A stretch of 64,000 nt of DNA from assembly GCA_963575745.1 (NCBI GenBank), contig CAUYUJ010019949.1, positions 1-64,000 on the forward strand, written 5' to 3'. Below the pieces are notes generated by a model that saw only the letters and a program-made list of their open reading frames with translations, did no database searches and had not been told where the DNA came from. The DNA is from Prorocentrum cordatum (Eukaryota; Sar; Dinophyceae; Prorocentrales; Prorocentraceae). A program made the position numbers and the translations under genes. Below are positions 21,420 through 32,470 of the stretch, in pieces (positions within the stretch are counted from its first letter, which is position 1; each line of letters opens with the position of its first letter).

Positions 21420-21782
21420 GAAGTAGTAGTAGTAGTCGTCGTGGTCGTCGTAGTCGTCGTCGTCGTGGTAGTAGTGGTAGTAGTAGTAGTAGTAGTGGTA
21501 GTAGTTGTAGTAGTAGTAGTAGTAGTGGTAGTAGTAGTAGTAGTAGTAGTAGGGGTGGTAGTGGTGGTGGCAGTAGTAGTAGAAACAGCGGTGGTCGTAG
21601 TAGCGGTGATAGTAGTTAGTAGTAGTAGTGGTAGTGGCGGTGGTGGTGGTAGTTGTGGCAGTGGTGGTAGTAGCAGCAAGAGTAGTAGTAGTAGTAGTGG
21701 TGGTAGTAGTAGTGGTAGTGGTAGTGGTAGTGGTAGTAGTAGTAGCAGTATTAGTAGTAGTAGTAGTAGTAGGAGTAGTGGC

Positions 21783-21829
<47 letters not shown>

Positions 21830-21879
21830 CAGTTGTAGTGGTAGTAGTAGTAGTAGCAGTAGTAGTAGAAGTAGTAGTA

Positions 21880-21910
<31 letters not shown>

Positions 21911-21911
21911 C

Positions 21912-21972
<61 letters not shown>

Positions 21973-22060
21973 TTGGTAGTGGTGGTAGTATAGTAGGTAG
22001 TGTAGTAGTATTAGTAGTAGTCGTTAGTTAGTTAGGTAATGGTAGTGGTAGGTAGAGTAG
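21363..22060 (+). repeat. TAG/GTA microsatellite (B), more interrupted
   Basis: TAG runs with GTC, GGT and CAG interruptions. The internal structure differs from copy A, as expected for an unstable tract, and the poly-C run is missing. Confidence 0.93.
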
Positions 22061-22860
22061 TAGTGGCAGGTGGGAGTAGAGGTTTTGCAGTGGTGTGTAG
22101 TGGTGGCGGTCGTCGTCGTCGTCTCGTCGTGGTGGGTGGGGTGGTGGTGGTGGCTGGTCTGGCGGTTGGGTGCGTGGTGGCAGCATTGGTGGGCAGCGGT
22201 TGGCGGCAGCCGTGGTTGGGGGGCGGTGGCTGTCGTCGCCGCGGTGTTGGTAGTGGTTCTGCATGGGCGGCGGCGGCGGCGGTGGCGGTGGCGGCAGCAG
22301 CGGCGGCGGCGAGCGCGGCCGCCACTGGGGCTGAAGAGGATCTGGGGGCCGCGGTGTTGGGTGCCTCGGGCAAGCGGCGGCGGCGGGCGGAGGCGGCTGG
22401 GCCGCCAGCGGCAGTGGGAGTGATTGTGGTGTAGGCGGCGGGGGCGGGCGGGGCGGGTGGTGGGGCCCGTGTGCGGGGGGCGTGTTCGCAGCTGCGGGGG
22501 GGGACATTCGCCTGAAACTGTGACAGCAGTGCTGGGCGGGGGGCGAGGGGCGGTGGCTGCGGTGGTGGTAGTGGCTGCGGCGTGCCCGGGGCAGGCGCGT
22601 TTGTTTGTTTGCTGGCCAGTGGCGGTGGAGGGTTGGTTCTCGCTGGCGGTTTTGCGGCGGGGGGTGGTGGCTGTCGGCGCAGCAGTGGCGGCGGCGGCGG
22701 CGGGCCTGGGTGGCAATGCCAGAGGCAGCGGCTGGGGTGGCGGCTGCGGCGGCAGCGGTGGCGGCGGCTTTCGCAGTGGTGGCGGTGGCGGTGGCCACGC
22801 TTGCGGCAGCAATGGCCAGCAGCAGCAGCAGCAGCCAGCAGCGGGGCCGGCGCCCTTTTG
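22061..22860. repeat. GGT/GGC-rich block (B)
   Basis: Copy of 17401-18160 with several small insertions and deletions. It ends in a CAGCAGCAG run before the next unit start. Confidence 0.8.
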
Positions 22861-23237
22861 GTTTGTTTGCCTTTTTGTCCATTGCGGTATATCTATATGT
22901 ATCTTGCGCACCCAGAGGGTAGCGCGCATCTGCGTCTGACAGGGGGTGCCCTTGTGCCTGGCGCCTTTATTTTTTTTACCCTTTATTTTTTTTTTTTTTG
23001 CATGGGGGCCCCAGGGGGCCCTTCGGTTTCATCCAGGGGCCCCGAATTGGGGATTTCTTGCCTCTGCGCAGCGCGTCCCCGCACACGGCGCTCATTTATC
23101 TAAATTCCAGAATTCCTCGGCACGCAAAGCTCTACAGAGATCAAAAGGGCTTTACTTGTACAGAATCCTTTCTACAGTGATTTCCCCTGAAATGTCACTG
23201 TCAATGCCATGACAACCTCCAGCAAGTAGGCCCCACA

Positions 23238-23308
23238 GGCACCACCAGGAATTGAACCCAAGAAGGTCAGAATGTGGGAGGTGAAATGCCCCATTTGACT
23301 ACGATGTC
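23238..23308 (-). other. tRNA-like segment with A and B boxes (copy C)
   Basis: Same A box, B box and T-arm as copies A and B. Confidence 0.5.
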
Positions 23309-23543
23309 GATATTCATCCAAGGAAGGGGGGTTATTGCGTAGTCTGCTCGCCCTATTCTATTGCACTTTCCCATTTCACTGCGTTGCCTCAGGCAGGCGG
23401 GGGGAGGGGAGGAGATGCCTGTGTCTGCTGTGCCTGCGCCTGCTGTGCCCAGAAGCCAAGGACCTTGCGGCCCCAAGCTCGCTGGCGCCATCAATTCAGG
23501 GTCTCCTGGAAAGCCTCTGGAGGCTGCGGGGGCGCCTAGCGCT

Positions 23544-23780
23544 AAGCAGGCGTGGGGGCGGGCCCACCCCCCGTGGGCCCGCGCCTGGCAGGCGTGGGCG
23601 CGGGCCCACTTCCCGCAGGCCCGCGCCTGGCAGGCGTGGGGGCGGACCCACTTCCCGCGGGCCCGCGCCTAGCAGGCGTGGGAGCGGGCCCACCCCCCCG
23701 CGGGGCCCGCGCTTAGCAGGCGCGGGGGCGGGCCCACCTTCCGTGGGCCCGCGCCTAGCAGGCGCGGGGGCGGGCCCGCT
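23544..23780. repeat. 42-bp minisatellite, short array (C)
   Basis: Aligned with the short arrays of copies A and B, with few substitutions. Confidence 0.92.
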
Positions 23781-24009
23781 CAGGAAGTTCCAGTGCATTC
23801 GATTGTACCCACGGCTGCGCATGGTGCGGTGGGGGGAGTGAGGCAAAATGTCAAAGCGGCTGATGGGAAAGTGACGCTCATCGGCGCCCAGGTCGGCAGG
23901 GCGGGCCTAGGCTTGCCCTAGTGCAAGCCTCGGGTAGGCGCAGGGCAGGCGTAGGGTAAGCCTAGGGTAGGCTTGGGGTAGGCGTGGGGCAAGCTTCGGG
24001 TAAGCACGT

Positions 24010-24769
24010 GCTCGGACCCACCCCCCGTGGGCGCGCGCCCAGCAGGCGTGGGAGCGGGCCCACCTCCCGTGGGTCCGCGCCTGGCAGGCGCGGGGGCGGG
24101 CCCACCTCCCGCAGGCCCGCGCCTGGCAGGCGAGGGAGCGGGCCCGCCGCCCGCGGGCCCGCGCCTAGCAGGCGTGGGAGCGGCCCGTGGGCCCGCGCTT
24201 GGCAGGCGTGGGGGCGGGCCCACCCCCCGCGGGCCCGCGCCTAGCAGGCGCGTGAGCGGGCCCACCTCCCGCGGGCCCGCGCGCCAGCAGGCGTGGGAGC
24301 GGGCCCACCCCCCGTGGGCCCGCGCTTAGCAGGCTTGGGCGCGGAACACCTCCCGCGGGCCCGCGCCTAGCAGGCGCGGGAGCGGGCCCACCTCCCGCGG
24401 GCCCGCGCCTAGCAGGCGCGGGCGCGGGCCCACCTCCCGTGGGCCCGCGCCTAGCAAGCGTGGGAGTGGGCCCGCATCCCGCAGGCCCGCGCCTAGCAGG
24501 CGCGGGTGCGGGCCCGCCGCCCGCGGGCCCAAGCTTAGCAGGCGTGGGAGCGGGCCCGCCTCCCGCGGGCCCGCGCTCAGCAGGCTTGGGAGCGGGCCCG
24601 CCTCCCGTGGGCCCGCGCTTAGCAGGCGTGGGCGCGGGCCCACTTCCCGCAGGCCCGCGCCTGGCAGGCGTGGGAGCGGGCCCACCCCCCGCGGGCCCGC
24701 ACCTAGCAGGCGTGGGAGCGGGCCCACCTCCCGCGGGCCCAAGCTTAGCAGGCTTGGGGGCGGGCCCGC
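24010..24769. repeat. 42-bp minisatellite, long array (C), truncated
   Basis: About 18 units, closest to copy A (it shares the truncated unit). It ends mid-unit at GGGGGCGGGCCCG, joined to CATTTTTGTCCCAG. Confidence 0.92.
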
Positions 24770-25466
24770 ATTTTTGTCCCAGTGAGGGCTGCAGCCTCAA
24801 GGCCTCGCAGGCACACCAGAGGGTAGCGCGCATCTGCGCCTGACAGGGGGGCCCTGTGCCAGGCGCCTACCTTGCATGGGGGCCCAGGGGGGCCCTTAGG
24901 TTTCATCCAGGGGCCCCGAATTGGGGATTTCTTGCCTCTGCGCAGCGCGTCCCCGCACACGGCGCTCATTTGTCTAAATCCCAGAATTCCTCGGCACGCA
25001 AAGCTCTACAGAGATCAAAAAGGCTTTACTTCAGAATCCTTTCTACAGTGATTTCCCCTGAAATGTCAACTGCAATCCCCCCGCAAGCACGCCCCACAGG
25101 CACCACCAGGAATTGAACCCAGGAAGGTCAGAATGTGGGAGATAGGATGCCCTATTTGACTACAATCCCGATCCTGCCCCAGGGAAGGGGGGGGGGGTTC
25201 TGGCTTAGTCTGCTAGCCCTATTCTATTGCACTTTCCCATTTCACTACGTTGCCTCGGGCAGGCAGGGGGAGGGGAGGAGGTGCCTGTGCCTGCTGTGCC
25301 TGTGCCTGCTGTGCCCAGGAACCAAGGGCCTTGAGGCCCCAAGCGCCCTGGCGCCATCAATTTAGGGTCTCGTGGAGAGCCTCTACTCAGCCTGAGGCCT
25401 CCGGCAGCAGCAGAGAGGCGTCTGTCCTTGTTTCTTTTTAAAGAGCACAAAAAAAATCCTGGCCCA
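24770..25466 (+). repeat. Segmental duplication, copy D (start of unit only)
   Basis: Unit start, tRNA-like segment and the following GC-rich part to about 25370, more diverged than A-C. It then leaves the unit and reaches the inverted 28-bp boundary sequence. Confidence 0.82.
25099..25169 (-). other. tRNA-like segment (copy D, diverged)
   Basis: The B box and T-stem are kept (CTGGG/CCTGG pairs better than in A-C). The A box is TAGTCAAATAGGG. The 5' outer segment has changed, so the acceptor-like pairing is lost. Confidence 0.45.
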
Positions 25467-25494
25467 GCCGGGCTTGTAAGACCACGCCCGCCAA
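25467..25494 (-). repeat. 28-bp boundary sequence, right inverted copy
   Basis: Reverse complement of 13128-13155 with two mismatches. It closes the duplicated block. Confidence 0.8.
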
Positions 25495-25667
25495 AAACAA
25501 TCACCGGACAGCTCGCCCCTTGGCCCCCCGCCAGCCCCACGCCAAGGGGCGAGCATATATACGGGCGCAGCACCTCGCTGGAGGCGTAGCCGTCGGCTGG
25601 GCCGACCATGCAGATGATGCATCGCGTGGCGGCTGGATGCCCGGGCCGAGCACAGAGCTCTTCTCGG

Positions 25668-25770
25668 TTCCTCCCTCCTCTTCCTCCTCCTCCTCCTCCT
25701 CTTCCACCTCCTCCTCCTCCTCCTACGACTCCTCCACTTCCACCTCCTCCCTTCTGCCGCCTCCTCATCC
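25668..25770 (+). repeat. TCC-rich tract
   Basis: TCC runs with TTCC and ACTCC interruptions. Confidence 0.9.
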
Positions 25771-26121
25771 CGTCCGCGTCCTCCGCCCTCGAGCTGATCT
25801 CCCCCCCCCCGTCGTCCATTTTCAATGAAATCCTCCTCCCGCCGCCTCTTGCCTTGTCCTCCGCCTCCTTCCTCCTCGTCGGCCTCCTCGTCCAGCGCCT
25901 TCCTCTTCCCCTTGCCACTCTCCTTGCGAGCACCCTTTCCCCGATCTCCGTGCCCTCCTTCCACCCCTCCTCCTCCCTCGTCCTCCTTCCATCGCCTCAT
26001 CCCCGCCGTCATAATCCTCATCGTCATCATCCTCATCCTCATCCTCATCCTCATCCTAATCATCATCATCATCATCATCGTCCTCCTCAGCATCAGCACC
26101 ATGATCATCATGATCATCATG

Positions 26122-26157
<36 letters not shown>
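25771..26157 (+). repeat. TCC-rich then ATC microsatellite
   Basis: Pyrimidine-rich sequence changes into ATC repeats (about 26005-26155), including a palindromic ATGATCATCATGATCAT section. Confidence 0.88.
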
Positions 26158-26159
<2 letters not shown>

Positions 26160-26347
26160 GCTCCTCCTCCTCCTCCTCCTCCTGCTCCTGCCCCCTCCTC
26201 TTCGTCGTGGGTGCCATCTCTGCTCAAACTGCACAAGCCGCCCCCGTGCGAGAGCCCTTCCGCACTCTCCCGGTAGAAATTATGGTAGAAATGGCACCGG
26301 CCGTCGCCGCCACGATGATTGCGCAGCGTTTCCACCCTAGAAAGTGC

Positions 26348-26701
26348 TCACAGTTCCGCAGAGAAGTCAGGCAGTGACAATTGCTCAGCTGCTGTTTCGG
26401 CCAAGCCGCCGATCGTGTCCAGCACAGCTGCTTCGGGAGACCCCCGTTTCAGCAACAGCTCTGCAAGGACCGACTGAAAATGTCGAAGCGCATTGGCTTC
26501 GAGCGGTGGCCATTTCGCAGCTTCGTATTCTTTCCGTGCCAACAAAGACCGGCTCTGGTTGATTTTGGCCAACCGGTCGAAATTCAAGCCACGTTCCAAA
26601 GCAAGACCAGTCAAGGCAGGCACCCGAGACAAGACGGTAAACGTACCGCCCAGATGCATTTCCGTGTCGCCCAAGTTTGCAGCAACACAAGGAATTGTCA
26701 T
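26348..26701 (-). CDS. Unrecognised protein, possible last exon
   Basis: The minus strand has an open frame of 117 codons from ATG at 26701 to TGA at 26348. Unlike most frames in this window, its composition is ordinary, with Leu, Ala, Glu, Lys and Asp mixed in amphipathic patterns (for example KWPPLEANALRHFQSVLAEL) and varied codon use. I recognise no domain. Just upstream is an in-frame TAG, then CCCAG directly before GGCATG. The frame could therefore start at this ATG or follow a 3' splice site, with the neighbouring 36-bp tandem array inside an intron. It is most likely the 3' piece of a host gene or a fragment of one. The overlapping plus-strand frame is taken as a shadow. Confidence 0.35.
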   Translation of the reverse strand: MTIPCVAANLGDTEMHLGGTFTVLSRVPALTGLALERGLNFDRLAKINQSRSLLARKEYEAAKWPPLEANALRHFQSVLAELLLKRGSPEAAVLDTIGGLAETAAEQLSLPDFSAEL

Positions 26702-26709
26702 GCCCTGGG

Positions 26710-28560
26710 ACTAGTGCATCGTGGCTTAAAACTGCCACCCGAAATATCCTCCCTCCGCAGGCTAAAAACTGCCACCGACCTATCCTCACCCGATATATAC
26801 TCACTCCGCTGGCCTAAGAAACTTGCCACCCAGATATCCTCACACGCTGCTTAAAACAGCCACCAGAAAATCCTCACCGCTTGGCTTAAAACTGACAGAC
26901 CGAAATATCCTCACACCGCAGCTTAAAACTGCCACCCGAGATATCCTCTACCGCTGGGCTTAACACTGCCACGCGAATAACCTCACCCGCTGGCTTAAAA
27001 CTGCCACCCGAAATAACCTCAACCCTGTTTTGGCTTAAATCTGCCACCAAAATATCCTCACACCGAGATATCCTCACCCGCTGGCTTAAAACATCCACCG
27101 GAAATATCCTCACGCCGCTGCTTTAAAAAACTGCCGACCGGGATTTCCTTCGACCCGCTGCCGTAAAACTGCCACCCGAGATATCCTCACCCGCTTGCTT
27201 AAACCTGCCACCCGAAATATCCTCACCCGCTGGCTTAAAACTGCCACCCGAAATATCCTCATCCGAAATATCTTCACCCGCTGGCTTAAAACTGCCACGC
27301 GAGATATCCTCACCCGCTGGCGTAAAACTGCCACGCGAAATATCCTCACCCGAGATATGCTCACCCGCTGGCTTAAAACTGCCACCGAAATATCCTCACC
27401 CGAGATATGCTCACCCGCTGGCTTAAAAGTGCCACCGAAACATCTCCCCACATTATGACAAAACGACCGCTGGCGCTTAAAACTGCCACCCGAAATATCC
27501 TCTCACCCGCTGGCTTAAAACTGCCACGCAAAATATCCACACCCGCTGGCTTAAAACTGCCACCCGAAATATCCTCACCCGTTGGCTTAAAACTGCCACC
27601 AAAATATCCTCACCCGAGATATCCTCACCCGCTGGCTTTAAACTTCCACCGAAATATCCTCACCCGCTGGCTTAAAACTGCCACCCGAGATATCCTCACC
27701 CGCTGGCTTAAAACTGCCACCCGAGATATCCTCACCCGCTGGCTAAAACCTGCCACCCGAGATATCCTCAATCCGAAATTCTACACACCGCTGGCTAAAC
27801 TGCCACGCGAGATATCCCACCCTCTGGCGAAAACTGACGTACCCGAAAATATCCTCACCCGCTGGCGTAAAACTGACACCCGAAATATCCTCACCCGCTG
27901 GCGTAAAACTGCCACCGAAATATCCTCACCCGAGATATCCTCACCCGCTGGCGTAAAACTGCCACCGAAACATCCTCACCCGCTGGCGCTTAAAACTGCC
28001 ACCGAAATATCCTCACCCGCTGGCTTAAAACTGCCACCGAAATATGCTCACCAGCTGGCTTAAAACTGCCACCCGAAATATCCCCACCCGCTGGCTTAAA
28101 ACTGCCACCCAAATACTCTCACCCGGTGGCTTAAAACTGCCACCCGAGATATCCTCACCCGCTGGCTTAAAACTGCCACCCGAGATATCCTCACCCGCTG
28201 GCTTAAACCTGCCACCCGAAATATCCTCACCCGCTGGCTTAAAACAGCCACCCGAAATATCCTCATCCGAAATATCATCACCCGCTGGCTTAAAACTGCC
28301 ACGCGAGATATCCTCCACCCGCTGGCTTAAACCAGCCAACCCGAAATACCCGAAATATCCCCACCCGCTGGCGTAAAACTGCCACCGAAATATCCTCACC
28401 CGAGATATCCTCACCCGCTGGCTTAAAACTGCCACCGAAATATCCTCACCCGCTGGCGCTTAAAACTGCCACCGAAATATCCTCTCACCCGCTGGCTTAA
28501 AACTGCCACCGAAATATTAAAACTGCCACCCGAAATATCCTCACCCGCGGAAATAAAACT
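26710..28560 (+). repeat. 36-bp tandem array
   Basis: About 48 units built from CCCGCTGGCTTAAAACTGCC and CACCCGAAATATCCT. Some units carry an extra 15-bp CACCCGAGATATCCT module. The 36-bp period keeps frames open, so the predicted peptides are artefacts. Units are contiguous, with no unique spacers. Confidence 0.93.
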
Positions 28561-28649
28561 GCCATCTAACGGCCTGGTGGTTCAGTTCAGTCTGTCAGTG
28601 TCTACCTCGCGAGAATCAAATTACGGGCTGCGCCCGTAAATGAATCCCT

Positions 28650-28810
28650 CCTGAGAGTGCTCTTGGAGGCCTCTTGGGGCGTCTGGGGGCCATCTTGGGC
28701 GTCTTGGAGCGATCTTGTGGCTTTTTCGAGCCCTCTTGCATCATCTTGGGGGCCCCTTGGAGGCCTCTTGATCCTTCTTGGGGCTCTCTGGAGGGTCTCG
28801 AGGGCGGCGC
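28650..28810 (+). repeat. Helically phased CTCTTGGGGC-type block
   Basis: The word TCTTGG or a close variant recurs every 9-11 bp for about 150 bp, with GGCC between. This is one of several such blocks in the window. Confidence 0.7.
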
Positions 28811-28929
28811 CCAGACAGAAAACCATCTCTGATCCGACCCTGCCGGGGTACCTTTCCTCCGGGGACCCCCAGGGGCCGCCCCCCGCGCGCGAAGTGGAAA
28901 TACTGTTTAGCAGTTACCGGAGATTTTAG

Positions 28930-29310
28930 CACCCCTCTGGCCCGTTGGGCCGGCGAATTTCGGTATGGCCCCCCCCCATCCCGCGCGCCCCCTCCGCATC
29001 CCCCCCACCCACCAGCCAGCGCGCCCCCTCCGCCCCGACCCTTTTATTTCGGCACGGCACCCCCCCACACCCCACGCGCCCCCTGAGTCGGTGTCCGCAT
29101 GCGTTTTCCCCCGCCCAGTTTTTCATTTTCGTGGCCTCACACGGATCTCCACCGAAGGCAGCCGTGGCGGTGTCCGCATGCGTTTCCCCCACCCACAACA
29201 GCGTTTCGTGGCCCTATATGGAGCGCCACCGAGGGTCTCAATGGCTGCGCCCGCATGCGTCCCCGCCCCGTTTCGGCACACCCCTCACACCTTCTGTGGC
29301 CCCATCGGAA
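28930..29310 (-). repeat. Tandem repeat of about 80 bp, family shared with 34.98-35.35 kb
   Basis: The anchor CCGCATGCG recurs at 29094, 29174 and 29251. Reverse-complemented units match the plus-strand array at 34980-35345 (shared GGAGC..CCACCGA, CGCATGCG and CGGCACACCCCTCACAC blocks). Confidence 0.7.
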
Positions 29311-29392
29311 GCGCCACCGGCGATGCCAACAACGGCGATGCTCACAACCGCATACGGTTGGGCCCTTCGCCGGGGTCATTGCTTTGCCTTCC

Positions 29393-29516
29393 CCTGCGTT
29401 GCCTCACGACGGGCCGAGCAGCATACGCATTGCTCCTGCCCGCCTGCGCTATCGCGTTAGCCGTGTGGAATTGCACCGCTTCGCCCCCGCGTGCTGCCAC
29501 GGGGCGAGTGCGCGCT

Positions 29517-29525
<9 letters not shown>
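29393..29525 (+). repeat. Dispersed repeat, copy 1, ending in a trinucleotide tract
   Basis: Shares an ordered set of blocks (GCGTTGC, ACGGGTCGA-like, TTGCGCT, GAAT..CG.TTCGCCCCC, CCACG) with 33027-33150. Both copies end in trinucleotide repeats of different sequence. Confidence 0.6.

Positions 29526-29576
<51 letters not shown>
29516..29576. repeat. CAG microsatellite
   Basis: About 20 perfect CAG triplets. It gives poly-Ala, poly-Ser or poly-Gln frames without coding support. Confidence 0.95.
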
Positions 29577-29577
<1 letters not shown>

Positions 29578-29585
29578 CATTCAGT

Positions 29586-29715
29586 CGGGCCAGTCCCCCT
29601 GCAGGGGGATTTTCGACGAAACATAATCTGGGGACCATTTTGGGTGTATTTTTTTAAACATGTTTGGGGTACTGTTGGGTTTTTTATTTTTCGTCAACAA
29701 TCCCCCCGTAGGGGG
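29586..29715. repeat. Inverted repeat around T-rich spacer
   Basis: GTCCCCCTGCAGGGGGATTT near 29592 and its imperfect inverted partner near 29691-29722 share about 30 bp. The left arm is itself palindromic (TCCCCCTGCAGGGGGA). Confidence 0.65.
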
Positions 29716-29757
29716 ACGCGCCCGACTTAAAAGTAGAAGTAGTAGCAGTAGTACTCA

Positions 29758-30650
29758 ATTGAACGCCCCTGAGGGGGCAGACGCCGCCGCCCCACTGTTG
29801 GTGAGAGCCCAGAGTTTCCTTTGGGGGGGGCCCAGCACGGCCCCAGAGGGTCCAAGAAGGCGCGGAGAAGAACGCAATCAGATCCCCAGAGGGCCTCAAA
29901 GAGGGCCAGAAAACGGGCGAAAAGGACACCCATCGGTGTCGAAAACGGCGGAGGAAACCGAAGTGGGATACAAATCGGCAAAGAGGATAATCGCCGGTTA
30001 GTTTGGAGGCCTCAGAAGTCCAGGGACCCCATGGGCGCGCCCAAGACCGCTCACGACAGCACCAAAAAGGAGTCCATAGGGGCGTGGAGGGCCCCGGGAT
30101 GCTGTCAGGGCGGCCGCAGAGAGCATCCGCAGACTCCAAGACGGCCGCAAGAGCCCGCGGAGATACACTGGAGCTCCAAGAGTGGCGCCAGGAACAGCCC
30201 GATAAGGACATAATCATCAGAACCTCATGTGTTTTACAACGTTTGGAGAGGCATCCGGGACGGCCGCTGGTGGCCCGAAGGGCGGTCATGATCAGCCCAG
30301 AAAGAGCCCCGAGAGGCCCCCCAATCGGGCCCAGTAGGCTCACGGAGATGTGTCTGAGAGGGCTGGTGGCGCTCGGAAGCCGAGCACGTGAAAGGGGGGT
30401 CGTTTTGGGACGGAAGTGCTGGCCAGCAGGCGCCCTGGCCGCAGCCCAGGCCCCAGGGCCGGCGGAATGAGGAGGCGGCGGGGAGGACCCCAGTAGGGGT
30501 TGCCAGGGTTTTGAGGAAAGGCATGGGTACGATGAGTGCGTGGGCAAGGGACTCAGGGGAAAGACTTTGTGCAGACCATGCGGCGGAGATCTCACACGCA
30601 GGTATCTGATTGAACGCCCCTGAGGGGGCAGACACCGCCGCCCTATAATT
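29758..30650 (+). repeat. Diverged duplication, copy 1, with 39-bp terminal direct repeats
   Basis: The segment is bounded by two copies of TTGAACGCCCCTGAGGGGGC, near 29758 and 30611. Its 30110-30600 part aligns at roughly 70-75%, by eye, with 31195-31685. The interior carries AGAGGGCC-type words at 10-11 bp, the reverse of the CTCTTGG blocks. No coding domain is visible. Confidence 0.65.
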
Positions 30651-30794
30651 TTTGGATCCTGGAGACTTTGTGGGAGCGGCGGCCGCTCCGCGCGCGCGAA
30701 TAGGACATGTTGTGGTGATGGTGCTGGTGTCCGCTTGGAGGCCTCGCGGGTTTTTATGGAGAGGACATTGGGCTCCTCGGCAAGCTCTCTGTCC

Positions 30795-31020
30795 TAGGAC
30801 CCTGAGCCCAGGACGGCCGCAGGGACACTGGAGGAACTGAAAGCAGCGAGCTCTGTGCCGTATAACCCTGAGGCCAGGACGGCCGCAGAGAGACTGGAGG
30901 AACTGAACAAAAACCGTCGGCTTCGTCCCAGAAAGCGCACCGAGGAGAGTGGTTCACATGGCCCTGAGGCTAGGACGGCTGCAGAGATGCTGGAGAAGCT
31001 AAAAACCGTCGGGCTCGTCC
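30795..31020 (+). repeat. Three-copy tandem repeat
   Basis: The block CAGGACGGCCGCAG plus CTGGAGGAACTGAA recurs near 30806, 30873 and 30968. One plus frame reads ARTAAERLEEL three times, but a stop precedes the first unit and no domain is known to me. Confidence 0.7.
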
Positions 31021-31069
31021 CAGGGGAACCTCTGGATGGGCCCAAAAAGGAGCCAGAATGTGTCAAGTG

Positions 31070-31690
31070 CGGCGACTAAACAATCGGGGTTTGTTTGCGG
31101 CTCCTGGAAGAGCCCCTGGAGGCTGAGGGGGCGCCCCAGTGGGGCCAAATACGGTGCCAAGAAGACGGCCAGACGGCCCAAGATGGGTCTGAGAGGCTGT
31201 CAGGACGGTCGTAGAGCGCATTCCTGGGTTCTAAGATGGCGGCAAGAGCCAGCGGAGATGCAAGGGAGCTCCGAGAGAGGCGCAAGGAGAAGTGCGAAAA
31301 GGTCAGAATCATCAAACTCATTTGTGTTTTATTATGTTTTTTGCTTGATGGGGTGTTCTGGTGCATGTGGCTCGAAGAGGGGTGGAAACGCATTTGAAAC
31401 GGCTCAAAGTAGCCTGAAGGAGGGTGAACATGAGCCTAGGAGTGCCTGGCGGCGCCTGGATGGCTGGCACGCGAAAGAGGATCGTCTTGGGACGGAAATG
31501 GCGGCCAGAAGGCGCCCCGGCGCCGCTGGGGCCCACGGGCCGGCGGAATGAGCGAGGCGCGGGGAGGACTCTAGGAGGGGTTGCGAGGGCTCACAGGCAG
31601 TGGTAGATCTGACAAGCGCGCGCGCTGGAGAGAAGACTTACGCAAATCACAATTGAAGACCATGCTGTGGATCTCACACGCCGTACCCGG
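31070..31690 (+). repeat. Diverged duplication, copy 2
   Basis: Partner of 30110-30600. Shared blocks include GTTTTGGGACGGAA/TCTTGGGACGGAA, GGCCGGCGGAATGAG, CGGGGAGGAC and GATCTCACACGC. Confidence 0.65.
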
Positions 31691-31793
31691 TGGGGCGGCG
31701 GATCGCTTCGCTCATTCCGCCGGACCATATTGCATTATTGTGGTGTGTACGTGGCTGGCGAGAAGGAGGATCGGGGAATCGATCTGGGAGGGG

Positions 31794-31862
31794 GAGGAGG
31801 AGGAGGAGGAGGAGGAGGAGGAGGAGGAGGAGGAGGAGGAGGAGGAGGAGGAGGAGGAGGAA
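31794..31862 (+). repeat. GGA microsatellite
   Basis: Pure GGA run. The purine-rich strand is on plus, opposite to the tracts in the first 11 kb. Confidence 0.95.
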
Positions 31863-31869
31863 GCCCCTC

Positions 31870-32470
31870 GACGGCTTCTTGGGTCACTTTGGAAATCAAC
31901 CTGGGTCGCGGACAAGGTGCCGTTGTGGAAGGCTTCTTGTGGTCTTTTTGGAAGCCCTTCGGGGGCGTCTTGGCGGCATTTTCGGGACCTTCTGGGGCCT
32001 TTTGTGGGCCCCGTGGGGTATCCTTTTCTGGGGGCCTCTTGAGGGTTTCTTGAGAGCCTGCTGGCAGTCTGGGTGGGCCAATTGCGGGGAAGGCTCGATA
32101 TGCCGGTTCGGGTTTCCCCTCTTGGGGCCCTCATGGGAGCCTCTGGAGCCCTCTGGGGAGGACTCCTGGGCCGTCTTGGGGCCTTCCTGGGAGCTCTTGG
32201 ATGCCTTGGTCCGTCCTGGGCGGTCGGAAGCTTGACAAGGTGGTAACACCTAAATGTGTGAAACACCAAAGCAAGATCGTTGAACTGTGCCTCTTCGGGT
32301 CCTCCTAGGGTCGTCTTGGAGCCCCCCCCCCCTTGGCGTCATGGGCGCCTCCTGGGCCGTCTTAAGACCAACCTCAGCCGTTTTAAAACGCTCTTGGCCT
32401 GAGGCCGTGGGGGCTGCCACCTGCTTGGCGCTCCTTGGGGCGCTCTGGGGCGCTCAAGTAATAGCAGTAT
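31870..32470 (+). repeat. Helically phased CTCTTGGGGC-type block
   Basis: TCTTGG, TTTTGG and CTCTGGGG words recur at 10-11 bp through most of this interval. Confidence 0.65.

Larger units (their letters stand above)
18161..22860 (+). repeat. Segmental duplication, copy B
   Basis: A full-length copy of the unit, with the tRNA-like anchor 4652 bp after copy A's. It begins with the TTTGCATTTTTGTCC segment that in copy A exists only in inverted form. The similarity to A is very high in the minisatellites and spacer, so duplication is recent relative to the transposon relics. Confidence 0.88.
22915..24769 (+). repeat. Segmental duplication, copy C (truncated)
   Basis: It has the unit start (preceded by T-rich tracts near 22967-23000), the tRNA-like segment and both 42-bp arrays. 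It then stops inside the long array at 24769, joined directly to a new unit start. The tRNA-Ser-like segment, 11-bp array, TAG tract and GGT block are missing. Confidence 0.87.

Noticed and set aside
27020-27050. Possible spliced-leader relic (TTTTGGCTTAAA)
   Set aside because: It is a variant of the local 36-bp repeat. The dinoflagellate leader word TTTTGGCTCAAG was not seen in the window.
26710-28560. CRISPR-like array of 36-bp repeats
   Set aside because: The units are contiguous with no unique spacers, vary by substitution, and sit in eukaryotic-type sequence without cas genes.
30855-31079. Plus frame with a repeated ARTAAERLEEL peptide
   Set aside because: The peptide repeats only because the DNA is a three-copy tandem repeat. 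A stop lies directly before the first copy and no family is recognised.
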